The position numbers were made by a program, and so were the translations under genes. A DNA stretch of 64,000 nucleotides from Sternotherus odoratus (Eukaryota > Chordata > Testudines > Kinosternidae): assembly GCA_032164245.1 (NCBI GenBank), contig JAVMKO010000001.1:251233644-251297643 (forward strand). Direction: 5' to 3'. Shown here piece after piece: positions 24,529-35,797 of the stretch (positions are counted from its first letter, which is position 1; each line of letters opens with the position of its first letter). The notes under the pieces are model-generated. The model saw only the letters and a list, made by a program, of their open reading frames with translations. It made no database searches and was not told the DNA's origin.

Positions 24529-25480
24529 TGTCAAAGGTTCGATAAGGATTTTCGGAAAGGACTCATAGGGACACGGATGGCAATCTAACTACTTGTTTAT
24601 TTATTATGGGGAGGGGTAATGGGTGAATTTAAAGGCTAATTACAGTAATTAACTATTAAACAATTCTATAAAACAGGTGACTATTAAACAGTTCTAATAA
24701 ATGAGTTCTTATTACACAATTCTATTAAACAGGTTTTTCTTATTGATTGATTAATCTAATATAACATTTATAGCAAGGAAAAACTGCTATTGCTACTAAG
24801 GGGACACAGCTATTTACATGAGAAAACTTTACAGCATGCGAGACATGGGTGGTATTTCAAATGCTGAGGTAAATTCTGAGGTAAAACAATTACAGAAGAA
24901 GGGACACCCGAGTGACACCTTAAACTCTGAGGTGAACACTTACAGAAACGAGGAACACAAGTAACAGTACAAATCCTGAGGTAAAAAATCTACAGAAGGA
25001 CACACAAATAACACTTCAAACTTTAAAATAAACACTTACAAAACTGAGATACATAAACAGCATTATGAACTCGGACGGCAACTGTTACTCGCACTGAGGA
25101 AGATACGGGAGCGGGAGAGGTGTTGTCCGGGTTGATCAGGCCTGGACGGGATACGGAATGCCTCTGAAACTTTTGGTGCTAATTCTCAGAGTAAAAAGGC
25201 TGAAGAAAAAAAAAACTTTCCAGAACCTGATTGGGCCTATGTAAAGAGGACCCTGCTACTAGGCAGATTAGCTGCATGCCTGGAAGGGGGGTGTTTACCA
25301 CAAGCGTAGATGGCTTCCTGTTGCTATATTTCTGCCGGGCAGAGTTTACAGCTCAGAGCTCAGTGGTTATGGCTGCATAAACATTAGTGATACAGACCAG
25401 AGCAGGCCAGGACATACAAGCTGACATGTACATGGAAGCGATATTTCACATAAATAAAGGTTACTTTAAGTTTCTCAGGT
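24529..25480 (-). mobile_element. Probable solo LTR (reverse)
   Basis: The left edge TGTCAAAGGTTCGATAAGG would be the LTR 3' end in reverse, and TTTATTTATT at 24597 is a reversed AATAAATAAA about 70 bp inside it, as expected for an R-U5 boundary. Two tandem arrays lie within: about 35-bp units at 24646-24740 (CTATTAAACA(A/G)TTCTA) and about 65-70-bp units at 24840-25050 (TGAGGTAAA plus TTACAGAA). Right edge and TSD are not certain. Confidence 0.4.
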
Positions 25481-28400
25481 TAGCAATGTCATGGTGTTTT
25501 TTTATTATTATTATGCATTTCTGTTCAGTAGAATTTTTTTTCCTCTCAGAATAAAAGATTGTTCCAGAAATTGCCTTTTAGGTTTATTTCTACTACGTAG
25601 AGCTTTTCTTTACGTGTGAATTTTAATATTAACTCCATACAAAATTATAACTACACAACTATATCACCTGTACACTAAGATCGAACATGATAATTAGCAC
25701 TTAAAGTTAGAATTTGCCAAAGTTAAAGTTGGGCATATGTAGCCTTAACTCTGACCCCTTGTGCATATGCATTATGAGTCTTTAATTACATGATTATATG
25801 GTATTCCCAAATAAAATAGAGTGTACATGTTTTTTATAATTGGATGCAATCTATAGTGTCTAGCACTATGCTTTTCATTCTTGTATGCTTACATTATTTT
25901 AATTTTCATGGTGGCCTGATATTTCACATTCAGTTTTCAAAGGCTCCGAGCTCAGCCAAAATCTAAGCCATTGTTCACAGTCACAATGAAAAGCACGCCT
26001 CCATGACATCTTTCTTTTCCAAGCTATTTGTCAAAAAAGACTGCAAGAATTTTTTTTGTTTAAATAATGTGGAGAATGCAGTCTAATAATACTAGTGCTT
26101 CTGGCTAGGACTTGGCATTGTTTAGATGAGCACTTGTAAAGCTTCCCTGTGTGATTCTGCCAGTGCAGATGGTGTCTTTGTATCTGAGGTCATTCAGGCA
26201 TGAATGTACTATCCTAAACCTGCCCTAAAGTTACATTCCTATTAAATGCACTAGAATCTCCTCTGATGCTCTCAGCCCCATTAACCCAACGCATTGTAGT
26301 TTGATGAAAGCACAGAAATTCCAGATGCATAGGGCAGGTTTTTTTTCTCACCTGGCCCTGGAGCTCCAGGCATTTACCTCCATTTACTCATAGTTAAGTT
26401 AGTTTTTCCACACTCTCTTGTGAGCTGCAACCAGCCCTCCAAATGAATTGCCAAAGCCCCTTCTCCAGAAAGAGATGATCCTGTCCTTTGTTACACATTA
26501 GAGGGCCTGATTCTCCACTGTGATTCTGGATCTGAGGTAAAAAATCTGGGTAAAAATTCTGATTTTAACCCCTGAATACATTCAGTTACGCTCCTTGAAA
26601 ATGCAGCAGTTTAAAAATCAGTGCAACACTAGTGAAACAAGACTTCCCCCCGCCGCTCCACTACCAGTCTTTTGGAGTTGAATCTTAAGGCTTCCCAGAT
26701 AGATAGCAACAGAGAATGCGGTCACGCTACCATGAGCAGCTGCAGCCGTCGTTTCTTTCAAATGACAACCAACTTTATAAATATTCCAAGGGCAACTCTC
26801 TCATAAGTGGGCTTTGAGAAAGCAGTTATGCCCTAAGCTTTCAGCTGATGTCAATCAGCATAGCTCCCAAGCTCCCAGCCCTCTAGAACACATGGAACGG
26901 CATCCACTGAGAATGTGGCCCATGATTTGACCACGCTTATTTAGGGCCGGATCCTGAGAGGTGGTGAGTCAAGGAGATGTGCAGATACTTCTCAGGATCT
27001 GGCCCTCACTAGTTGTTCAGAGACAGGTTTTTTTTATAATCATCTGCCTGTGGAGCCCTTTCCTCCACTTTGAAATGGCTGCTAAAGAATACGGGTCTGC
27101 CCTATAAGGTGACGAGATAACAGTTGTGTCCCCCTCTGGTATTCAGTCATGCACACAGAATTAGCATAAACTTTTGATGATTGGTTTAAAGGCAGCTTAG
27201 TTATATAAATGAAGTGGATATCTAATCTCGCTGTTTCTCAGCACATCAGATCAAAGTGAGATGGTTTCTGCTGTCCTAGCACAAGGGTGACCGAAGTGCA
27301 GGCTATTGGCTACCCACCGTGTTGGTAATCCGTCCTCATAGAGTATTCAGCACTGCATTTAAATGGTCACATGAGAAGCATGGTGCTGATAGCCCCTGTA
27401 CTGCAGAGCCCCTCTTGCTAGGGGCCTGCTTTTTCTGTGGTTTGAGAGTCAAATAGCTCCTTTTAAAAATCTCTGGAGCACAGCAGAGCACACCTCCTAA
27501 AGAACTGTGCTGCGAGGAGCAATCCTGAATAGGCAGGGAGGTGAAGTGGGTGGCAAAACTATCTCTAGAGGCTATTATCCAAATCCTTCCTTCTCTATGT
27601 CAAACCCATGTTTCCCCATATGAGGAGAAAAAACATCAGCCATGTGGGTGGAGGTCTCTAAATTCTGCTTTACCTTCCTCTTTAGAGTAGCATCAATGTG
27701 GCAGGAAGGAGGCTGGCACAGAAGCAGATGCCAAGGATTCACAAGCCTCTAATCCAGATGATTTCTAGACCAAACATGTCAGCTCACTCTGTATATGCCT
27801 CCCACTTCCTCCCTCCATGCTGGCAGCACAGCTGTCACTTGTACTCCCTTGGCAAGGTGCGCACATAACCCTGTCAGTGGGAGCACACGTGGGGTGTGAG
27901 TTGTTGCTAGTAGTATTGCTCTGCATGGCTGACTCCGACATCAGCCACAGCAGTTTGCTCCCCGAACATGGCATATCAAACAGCAGTTCCCTGTCACCTC
28001 CCCCTTCTGTCTCCCTATAGCCTCCTGGTGCTGCAGAGTGGATTTACAGTGTAAGTACAGCAAAGGAATTGTCGGTGACTTTGTATAGTCACTCCAGCCA
28101 GACGGGGGTTAGAAGGACCTGATCAGATGTACTAGGAGTTGAATGGTGCTCAGCCCTTTGCCAGATCAGCCCCCCTGTGCATTTCCCCTTTGTACTGCCC
28201 TGTAGCAACAGGCTCAGTCGTTGGCATCATTAACACCAGAGCGTAGTGCCAGCTATTCTATATCTCCCTGCAAAAGAGAGGGGAATGTATGGCCCTATGG
28301 TTTCTATTTAACTCTGAACTTAACCTAACTCATTTGCTAGGTTAAGCATGGTGCACCCGGTTCTTGATTAGACTAAAGCAACTTTACAGCATTCTAGTAG

Positions 28401-30711
28401 TTAAAGGACCTGATCCTTTCCAGCTCCGTCTGGTTGCTTTGCAGTGCTCCTTCTGAGAGAGCCAGTGGCTTTCTGGGACAGTTTTAGTAAGGCAAGCAAC
28501 AACTCACTTGTCATAAAGGGTTCCAAAATGGAGTCTTCCATGATGCGTGACTCACTCGTATGGTGTGTGCGAGGTCATGGTGTATGAAGGATGCCATTTT
28601 GTTTTGGAGTCCAGATGGTATTGTCCAGTGGGCCACGAGATGGGTAATGCCCAGCCATTCAGGCACACAATGCCTGTCTTGCATACATAGATGGCATGTC
28701 CCCTGGAAGTAGCTGAGGATCCCCTTTGCCTAGGGGAGTGCCTGAGTGGTGTTGGACTAGGGTAGCCAATTCTATACTACCTGCTCCTAGTCCCTCCCAC
28801 CGCCTTTCCCTGCACTGGGGGGCATGTCTAGGACAGGAGTGCGCCAGTCATCCTGGGTCAGCAGAATGGTCCCTAGGGGATGGTAGAGCCATTGCAAGTT
28901 AGCACAGGAAAAAGGAGTACAGTAGGGAGCAGCAGCTTCTTCTTACAACCTGATTTGTACAAAACAGTGTCAGCTGTAGGAACCTGTTCTGCAACCAACG
29001 AGGATTCTTACCAGCTAAAGGTAATTTGTATCTTTTGTGAGCCAGATGAGGCTCACACTTTCAAAGCACATAAGCAAGATACACGTAATTTGACTGAAAT
29101 GAAAGGCAAGAGTAAGATTTAACACGGATGATCTGCTTTAGGGTGTTGTACTGAGATGAGTTTAGTATTTGAGTGCCTCTCAGGTTACTAGATTGGAGTA
29201 ACACAATCTTCATGGAGTTTCAGCTCTTCTGCCTTTCCTTGCTTACAGGAAGCTGTTTCCTTAAAATGTTTTTCAGAGATGAGCAAGTAACCATCCAGTA
29301 TAATTTCAGATATCCAAATTCTCTTTCTCCAAAAATCCTAGTTCTCTGAATCCAGAGTGTGTTCGCCTGTGTTGTCCTGTTAACTAGTCTGTTAATCACT
29401 TATGTTTATCCAAATGCCTGGTTACCCAAAAGTTTTGGATGTCTCCCAGGCCATTCAGATACATGGGAGTCTATTGTATTTAGAACACTGCATTGCCTGT
29501 TACCTTCATGTAAGCACAAATCTATTCCCCACACGTGCAAAGAGACAGACATGAAAAAACCTTCAAACCTGCACACAGCATTGCACAGCTTGCTCAAGAG
29601 TTTACTTAAAATGAAAAGACCTGAAACAACAAACTGCACAGAGGACCCACTTGTGCTCTGACTGAATTCCCTGGGAATTTTGGAAAATGCAGCTATAATT
29701 TTCAAAGGAAATGTGTGTAATCAGGTGCCATTCTAGGTAAGCCACTGAAACCCATAGCTATGGGTCATCATATTGCCTCCTAGTCAGTACTAAAATATAA
29801 CTAGAATAACTTGATTCACCTATACCTCTACTAAGATGATACTAGGGTTTGGACTAGCAGAATGCATCATTCAGACATTAAAGGAGCGGACAAAGTGCTC
29901 AGATACCATCTGGCTGAAGAATTCCACTGGGTGTCTCAGGGAATGAAAAAATCAAGACCACCAAAACTTTATGTCAGGCAATGTGATGCAGATGACAGTC
30001 TCCCTAGCAACCATCAAAAAATTCTGTTGTTATAGAATGAAATCTAGATAGCTATTTATTCATAAGATCACATGGGTCAGATGTTGTTTCTCTCTCTACC
30101 ATCTATTACAAAAGTCACTGGGCTTTTAATTGCCTCTTCAAAATCAGCAGGAAAGAAGAAAACAAGAGAGACAAAAGTAGACACACATGGGCACAAAATG
30201 AATGTAGTATTTTTAGAGTGGTTTTTTTTTAAGTTTGTGCTATTGTAAAATGCCTCAGCACTGCGTTCCCAAGGGTAGTGAAATCAAGGCTAACGCAAAA
30301 AGCTTGCAAGCTTCATACAATGCTTGTATTCATTATTATGCTGTGTTCATGAGCAAAGCTTATTATGTGAATGTAAGCTTCTGACAGAGCTGGTGAACGT
30401 ACATTCAGTTGTTTGGCAATTACACTGTCCCCTAATCAAGTGTTGACATTTAATTGCTTTTGTATGGTCTGGGGACTTGGCTGTATAAGGGCAGCAGGTA
30501 TACAAGCTCCAGTCTGAGTTTTTAAAACAGGAGCCAGGCAATAAGACCAAGGAAATTATAATACTCCATTTCGGAAATAGCATAAGTTGCAAATGATGGA
30601 CTGTGTTCTGGCATTAGTCCAGTTAACTCAATAGAGAGTTCTGCATGAAATAGAGGAGAGGACATAGTCTGATGCTTGGGGGTTGCGTTGCTTCATGAAT
30701 TATTAACAGAG
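25481..30711. other. Intergenic sequence, little recognised
   Basis: Mostly unassigned AT-rich DNA with no credible coding exon. A small palindrome at 26943-27004 is described separately. Open frames here (27765-28020, 28880-29122, 29359-29705) are short, lack motifs and overlap on both strands. Confidence 0.5.
26943..27004. mobile_element. Very small palindromic MITE
   Basis: GGGCCGGATCCTGAGAG at the left mirrors CTTCTCAGGATCTGGCCC at the right across about 25 bp. Confidence 0.5.
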
Positions 30712-31162
30712 TGTGGCAGGGTGCTGGCCAGGAGGGCCTGAGCCAGCCCTGCTGCCCCTTTAAGAGGGAGAAAAGCCCTCTGCAAACCCCCGGGCAGGAA
30801 GGCTAATCAGCCACCTGGGCTGCAGGGCAATTAGCCTTGAGGGGTTGCACCTGGTAACCTCCTCTGGGGGATAAAAGGCTCCCAGGAAGTAAGCCCAGTG
30901 TGGTGGGGATGGTACAGAGTGTGGTGGTGTGTGAGCTATCAAGAGCTGAGTGAGTGTTTGTGGAGCTATCAAGAGCTGTGTATATTAATGAGCTGTATGA
31001 GCTGGATATTAATGAGCTGTTTAGAGCTTGATGTTAATGAACTGTTTTAACCTGTATATATTGGTGGTGGGGTCCTGCACTGTAAATTAAAGGGCACTGT
31101 TTGGAGCAAAAAAGGGTTTCCTGCCTGTGTTCCTGAGGGGGGTGAGAGAGCGGTCTGTCACA
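30712..31162 (+). repeat. 5' LTR
   Basis: TG...CA ends. A TATA-like GATAAAAGG is at 30870-30878 and an ATTAAA poly(A) signal at 31086-31091, followed by a G/T-rich stretch. The middle part carries imperfect GAGCTATCAAGAGCTG and ATTAATGAGCTG subrepeats. Confidence 0.92.
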
Positions 31163-31164
31163 CG

Positions 31165-31182
31165 TGGAGTCAGAGGTGGGAT
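31165..31182 (+). promoter_or_regulatory. Primer-binding site, tRNA-Leu-like
   Basis: TGGAGTCAGAGGTGGGAT starts two bases after the LTR. It differs at two of 18 positions from the complement of a vertebrate tRNA-Leu 3' end as I recall it (TGGTGTCAGAAGTGGGAT). Confidence 0.7.
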
Positions 31183-31657
31183 CGCTACACCAGCAACACA
31201 ACTGGTGGCCCCGAGATGGAGGGAACCCTGCAGTGTCTCGTGGAAGAACAGAAGCGGACCCAGCAGGCCATGCATGCCTTGCAGAAACCACCAGCTGCAG
31301 CAGGCTCAGTTGGAGCTGTAAAGGTACTGCAGGACTTTTTGAGAGGGCAGCCACCACAGCCGGGTGGGAGCACACCACCCGGGCCCTCCGTCTTGCTCCG
31401 TACCTTGTGGGCAGAGGCCCAGGACTTGGGGACATTATGGACTCCCTGATATTGGAGCAGTTTTGCTCAGCCTCCCCGAGACTGTTCGTACCGGGGGTAA
31501 GGAGGCGCCAGCCAGAGATGGTGAAGTCTGCGGTGCACCCGACCAGAAGTACGTGGAGACAGAGGGACCTCGGGGAGAAGACGGACCACGACGGGTCCGG
31601 GATTTGGGGCGATGGCCCATGGACTGGGATTTGGGGGCGGAAACAGTGTGGGGTGAT

Positions 31658-31865
31658 ACCCACTCTGCGGGTGCAGGTGGGGAGGAGGTCCCAACTGGGG
31701 GTAGTGGACTCAGCCTCCCCCTGTACGCTTGTCCGCAGAGTGTTGATCCGCCCTGGTTGATCCGCCCTGAGTTACCCACTCTGCGGGTGCAGGTGGGGAG
31801 GAAGTCCCAACTGGGGGTAGTGGACCCAGCCTCCACCTGTACACTAGTCTGCAGAGCGTTGGGGC
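31658..31865 (+). repeat. Tandem duplication, period 116 bp
   Basis: ACCCACTCTGCGGGTGCAGG followed by TGGGGAGGA(G/A)GTCCCAACTG begins at 31658 and again at 31774. The two copies differ at only a few positions. It lies just upstream of the polypurine tract. Confidence 0.85.
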
Positions 31866-31922
31866 CCTTGTAGAGCTAATCAAAGGCTTGAAGGGTCTGA
31901 GCCAGCCCTATGGGGCTAGGCT

Positions 31923-31933
31923 AAGGGGGGAGG
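31923..31933 (+). other. Polypurine tract
   Basis: AAGGGGGGAGG sits two bases before the 3' LTR, the usual position for plus-strand priming. Confidence 0.75.
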
Positions 31934-31935
31934 TG

Positions 31936-32386
31936 TGTGGCAGGGTGCTGGCCAGGAGGGCCTGAGCCAGCCCTGCTGCCCCTTTAAGAGGGAGAAAAGC
32001 CCTCTGCAAACCCCCGGGCAGGAAGGCTAATCAGCCACCTGGGCTGCAGGGCAATTAGCCTTGAGGGGTTGCACCTGGTAACCTCCTCTGGGGGATAAAA
32101 GGCTCCCAGGAAGTAAGCCCAGTGTGGTGGGGATGGTACAGAGTGTGGTGGTGTGTGAGCTATCAAGAGCTGAGTGAGTGTTTGTGGAGCTATCAAGAGC
32201 TGTGTATATTAATGAGCTGTATGAGCTGGATATTAATGAGCTGTTTAGAGCTTGATGTTAATGAACTGTTTTAACCTGTATATATTGGTGGTGGGGTCCT
32301 GCACTGTAAATTAAAGGGCACTGTTTGGAGCAAAAAAGGGTTTCCTGCCTGTGTTCCTGAGGGGGGTGAGAGAGCGGTCTGTCACA
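31936..32386 (+). repeat. 3' LTR
   Basis: Same 451-bp sequence as the 5' LTR, by eye without differences; the AGAG target duplication follows directly. Confidence 0.92.
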
Positions 32387-33299
32387 AGAGCTAGTAGTGA
32401 TGTCTGTAATTAAGGTTGCCTCACACTTTCCGCTATAAGACACTGTTTTCAGTTGCTTATAACTTGGCCAAATAACTGTTTGGCCTGAAATTTTCCATGC
32501 CTCAGGCTGATTTTTTTTCTCTTCTTGAGATTTTTTTCAGAGAACAAAGTTGGTATTTATTTTGCCGATGTTAAAAAATCCTTATAACCCTTTCATTAAG
32601 AAGTTCTCACACCTCCATCCATTCAAGCAGGAACTACAGGTTTGGTGAGGAAGGGGGTCTTTCCCTGGAATCCAATGGAATTTTTTGCTGTCCATGTGAA
32701 AATCTACCCAAATCTGGCCAGGTAAGGAACCTCTGAAAAATCTCAGGTTGTACATGCTCAGCAGAGACTGGTTAGAGTTTGGAAGTTAAATTCTTTTCAG
32801 ATTCCATCTGCACTGGGATACTGCAGCCCAGGGTGACAGACTGCACAGGAATGCTCCTCCCACTAGCCGGTGCAGCACCAGGCAACAGATTTGTGAACAG
32901 AGAGACTGTCTCTCCTGGGCTGTCTGTGATCTTGCCGCCTGAGCCCATGAAAAAGAAGACATGCCTGCTCATGTCTGGCAACAAAATCTCATGGTCAAAT
33001 ATTAAAGGATATTGATATATCTAAAAGAATCAACATGGACAGTTTGTCTTATCCATTGCTAAGAGAATATGATCAGCACACACAACCAGTGCAGTTTCCA
33101 TCACAGACCCAGGCTTATAACCAGATTGCCCAGAGTCAAGGAACTCTAAGGAATCAAGAAACAGTCAGTGTTGCCTTGTCATAATATTCTCAGTAACCTT
33201 CCGTAAAAATGAGAGATGGAACAGAAGTTCAGCATCAGGCTTTCAATATCAAGAATTGATATTTTAAAAACGTCTTATGTTGAATTAGTACACACTTTT

Positions 33300-33410
33300 G
33301 TCTGTTGGGGCCTTAGTTTCTCAGTGAGTCAGTTTCCCATCAGTAAAATGGGGATAATACTACTACCTCACTGCAGTGTTGTGAAGATCAATATCTATGA
33401 AGATTATTTT
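33300..33410 (+). repeat. MIR-type SINE fragment
   Basis: GTCAGTTTCCCATCAGTAAA followed by ATGGGGATAATA and a TTGTGAAGATCAAT-like segment match the conserved core and 3' side of MIR/CORE-SINEs. Confidence 0.5.
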
Positions 33411-33559
33411 TATTTAAGCCACAATGGCCAGTTACTCTAAACATAAACACTTAATTAGTCCCATCAAAGTCCTGTAGTATCCTGTAATCCTCACCTCTAG
33501 GGCATAATTTAAAAAAAATGGTCTTGTATTAATACAACTTTTTGCCATTCCTGTACATT

Positions 33560-35435
33560 TTTCTGTGCTAGGCTTTTGAATTCTTATTTACTTAAGGGTA
33601 TTTCTACGTCAGTCCTTCCTTTCACTGCCCCCACCCCCGCTTACCTCCCCCCTACAGCATTTTTAACTGCATTGTCTACCATTTCATTCCCTGGTATCCC
33701 AATATGCTCTGGGATTGAAGCTAATGCTCCATGTATCCCCATCTGTACTAACTCTGTTATTAGACATAACTTCCTTGATTAAATCACATCAACCCATTTC
33801 TATTGCCATATGGCCTGAGACTGAATCTGAAAAAATTACTGCTGCTGCTGGGTGTGCATCCCAGAACCAATTTATTGCTACCATTATTGCTACTAGTTTG
33901 GCTGTCATGACCGCTACATAGTACATCTAATAGAATCTGACTATTTCACAATTTTGCTATACAATATGCTGTCCCTATTCTTCCTGGTGTTTTTTCTTCT
34001 TTTTTGGACCCATCTGTATATATTTGACAAAACCAACTCCACTTTTCATCTATACACTGACATTTCATTTTTAATACATACTGTATTTTTATTAAGTTTA
34101 TAAAATCTAAATTCATGTTTGGACATGTGACTTCCCAGCCATAAATAATTTTCCAATGACTAAAAACTTCGACTTCTTTCAGCTTTTCCTTGTCTTTCAG
34201 CTCCTGCATCCACATTGTAACTCAAACAGCATGTGGAGTTCTAACATCATGAGCTATAGTTCACCTAACGAATTCCCAACAATCCTCAAATGTGTTTGGT
34301 ACTTCATCATTGCAGCTCCTGTTAACTTTGGCCCAGAACGTTAGGTTCAGTAGTTTCACTCATAGCGTAACTGGTATTTCCCTGGAAGCTATCTGTAGCA
34401 CATATGGGTGTTTTAATAAATGTATCACATGCAATTCATTATGCCTTGGCTTGTGTTAAATCTATTTTTTTTAAGTTCTGATTTTGATGCTGACCCAAAA
34501 TCTTGTCAGCCATAGTTAATAATTGGTCTGAGTACAGGCTCTATATACCATCAGTAGTGTTTTCTTATCTGTCTCTCAATTAGTCCCAGCAGGACTTTTA
34601 AGCAGGTCAATCCTTTCTGTACTTTTATCTTTAACAAAGTTTATATGCTCTTTCCAAAGTAATTTAATATCAAATATCCCTAAGAACTTGAACCTTTTAA
34701 TGATATCTATTTGTTCTCCATACAGAGTTTTATATTCCTTTGTAACTTTCCTTTTTGTAAAGATCAGTCCTTTGATTTTAGCAATGGAGAACTTGAAACC
34801 CCATGCATTGCCCCAGAGGTCTCTCAGAACACTTGTTTTGATTCTGTTTTCTGACACCTCCGTATTCCTGCTCTTGGAATTTTGGAATTCCTGCTCTTGG
34901 AATATTGGAATTACTACTGCATGTGTCAACCCTACTCATATCACTCCTTTTTCCAATATAGTGTTAAATAATTCCAGGATGACCCTGGAACCGTTTTCAG
35001 AGAGAGTATTAAACATTGTTACATGTATTATCTTTACCTGGAGATGTATTCTCATTGATATCAATAGCTTTCTCAAGTCCTTGCATACAAAATCATTCAT
35101 TCAATGTAGTATCTTCATGTTTACTCCCCAACTAAATAATAGATTATGATGCTTTTCAATTAATTGCCTTTTAATCTGGTGGAAAGTTTCACTTTGGTTT
35201 TTATCATTCCTCACGCCCTGGAAAGTTTCTGCTAAAACTTCTGCTTTCTCATCAGAATTTCTAACTATGTTGTCAGTCCCGAAATGACCTGCGATGTGGC
35301 TGCTCTGAATTCCATTCATTCTTCTCATTGCCTGTGTATTCCTGATGTCTTGGTATCTTTATCTGCCCTCAGCACTTACTCCAACTCTTTGACTTTTGTA
35401 TAATTATTTGTGCTATTGCCTAATTTCTTTTACAC
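33560..35435 (-). pseudogene. Decayed RNase H-bearing LINE, RT and RNase H part
   Basis: Minus strand. 35101-35328 encodes RRMNGIQSSHI and EKAEVLAETFQ, the segment before the reverse transcriptase core. 34576-34929 encodes WGFKFSIAK, LYGEQI and FKFLGIFDIKLLWKEHI, typical of the RT C-terminal part of I/Jockey-like LINEs. 33946-34215 contains IYTDGSK and GRIGTAYCI, the first catalytic block of RNase H, and further downstream, in broken frames, come a SDS-like block and a GNEM-like block. Frames are interrupted by stops. It continues at 39974-40745 on the other side of the inserted Harbinger element. The exact clade is uncertain. Confidence 0.7.
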
Positions 35436-35438
35436 TTT

Positions 35439-35455
35439 GGGTATGTCTTCACTAC
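35439..35455. repeat. Harbinger left terminal inverted repeat
   Basis: GGGTATGTCTTCACTAC; the right partner is at 39954-39970. Same terminus as the fragment ending at 23482. Confidence 0.9.
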
Positions 35456-35797
35456 AGCAGTAGTTCGATTTCCTTTATTTCGATGTTGTGAACGCGACGG
35501 TATAAAGTCGATTTTGTGTGTCTTCACTAGGCACAGCTACGCACAGCACGTCGACAGTGTCTGTCCGCAAAACTTTTGCAAGCGTCGACATGACGAGCGT
35601 TGCACTGTGGGTACCTATCCCACAGTTCCCTGATCCCCCAGCAGGCACCATTTCGAGTGCTGCACTATGGGTAGGCATTTCCAAATTTCGCGCCCTTTTT
35701 CCGCGCCGCCCACCCCCATTCCGAGCGGTGCACTGTAGGTAGGCATCCCATAATTCGCGCCCTTTCTCCGCCGAACTAACGCCATAGCATTGCAAGC

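Larger units (their letters stand above)
30712..32386 (+). mobile_element. Non-autonomous LTR retrotransposon, intact ends
   Basis: Two 451-bp LTRs (30712-31162 and 31936-32386) that look identical base for base flank a 773-bp interior. The element starts TGTGGCAGGG and ends GTCTGTCACA. Both sides carry the 4-bp duplication AGAG (30708-30711, 32387-32390). A primer-binding site and a polypurine tract are in the expected places. The interior has no protease, reverse transcriptase or integrase, so it must be mobilised in trans. A short frame from 31216 (MEGTLQCLVEEQKRTQQAM) may be the remnant of a gag N-terminus; this is inference. The solo LTR at 10441 is a relative. Confidence 0.92.

Noticed and set aside
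31034..31873. Frames of 133-209 residues on both strands in the LTR element
   Set aside because: No gag, protease, RT or integrase motif; several cross the LTR boundary, so they are chance openings in GC-rich sequence.
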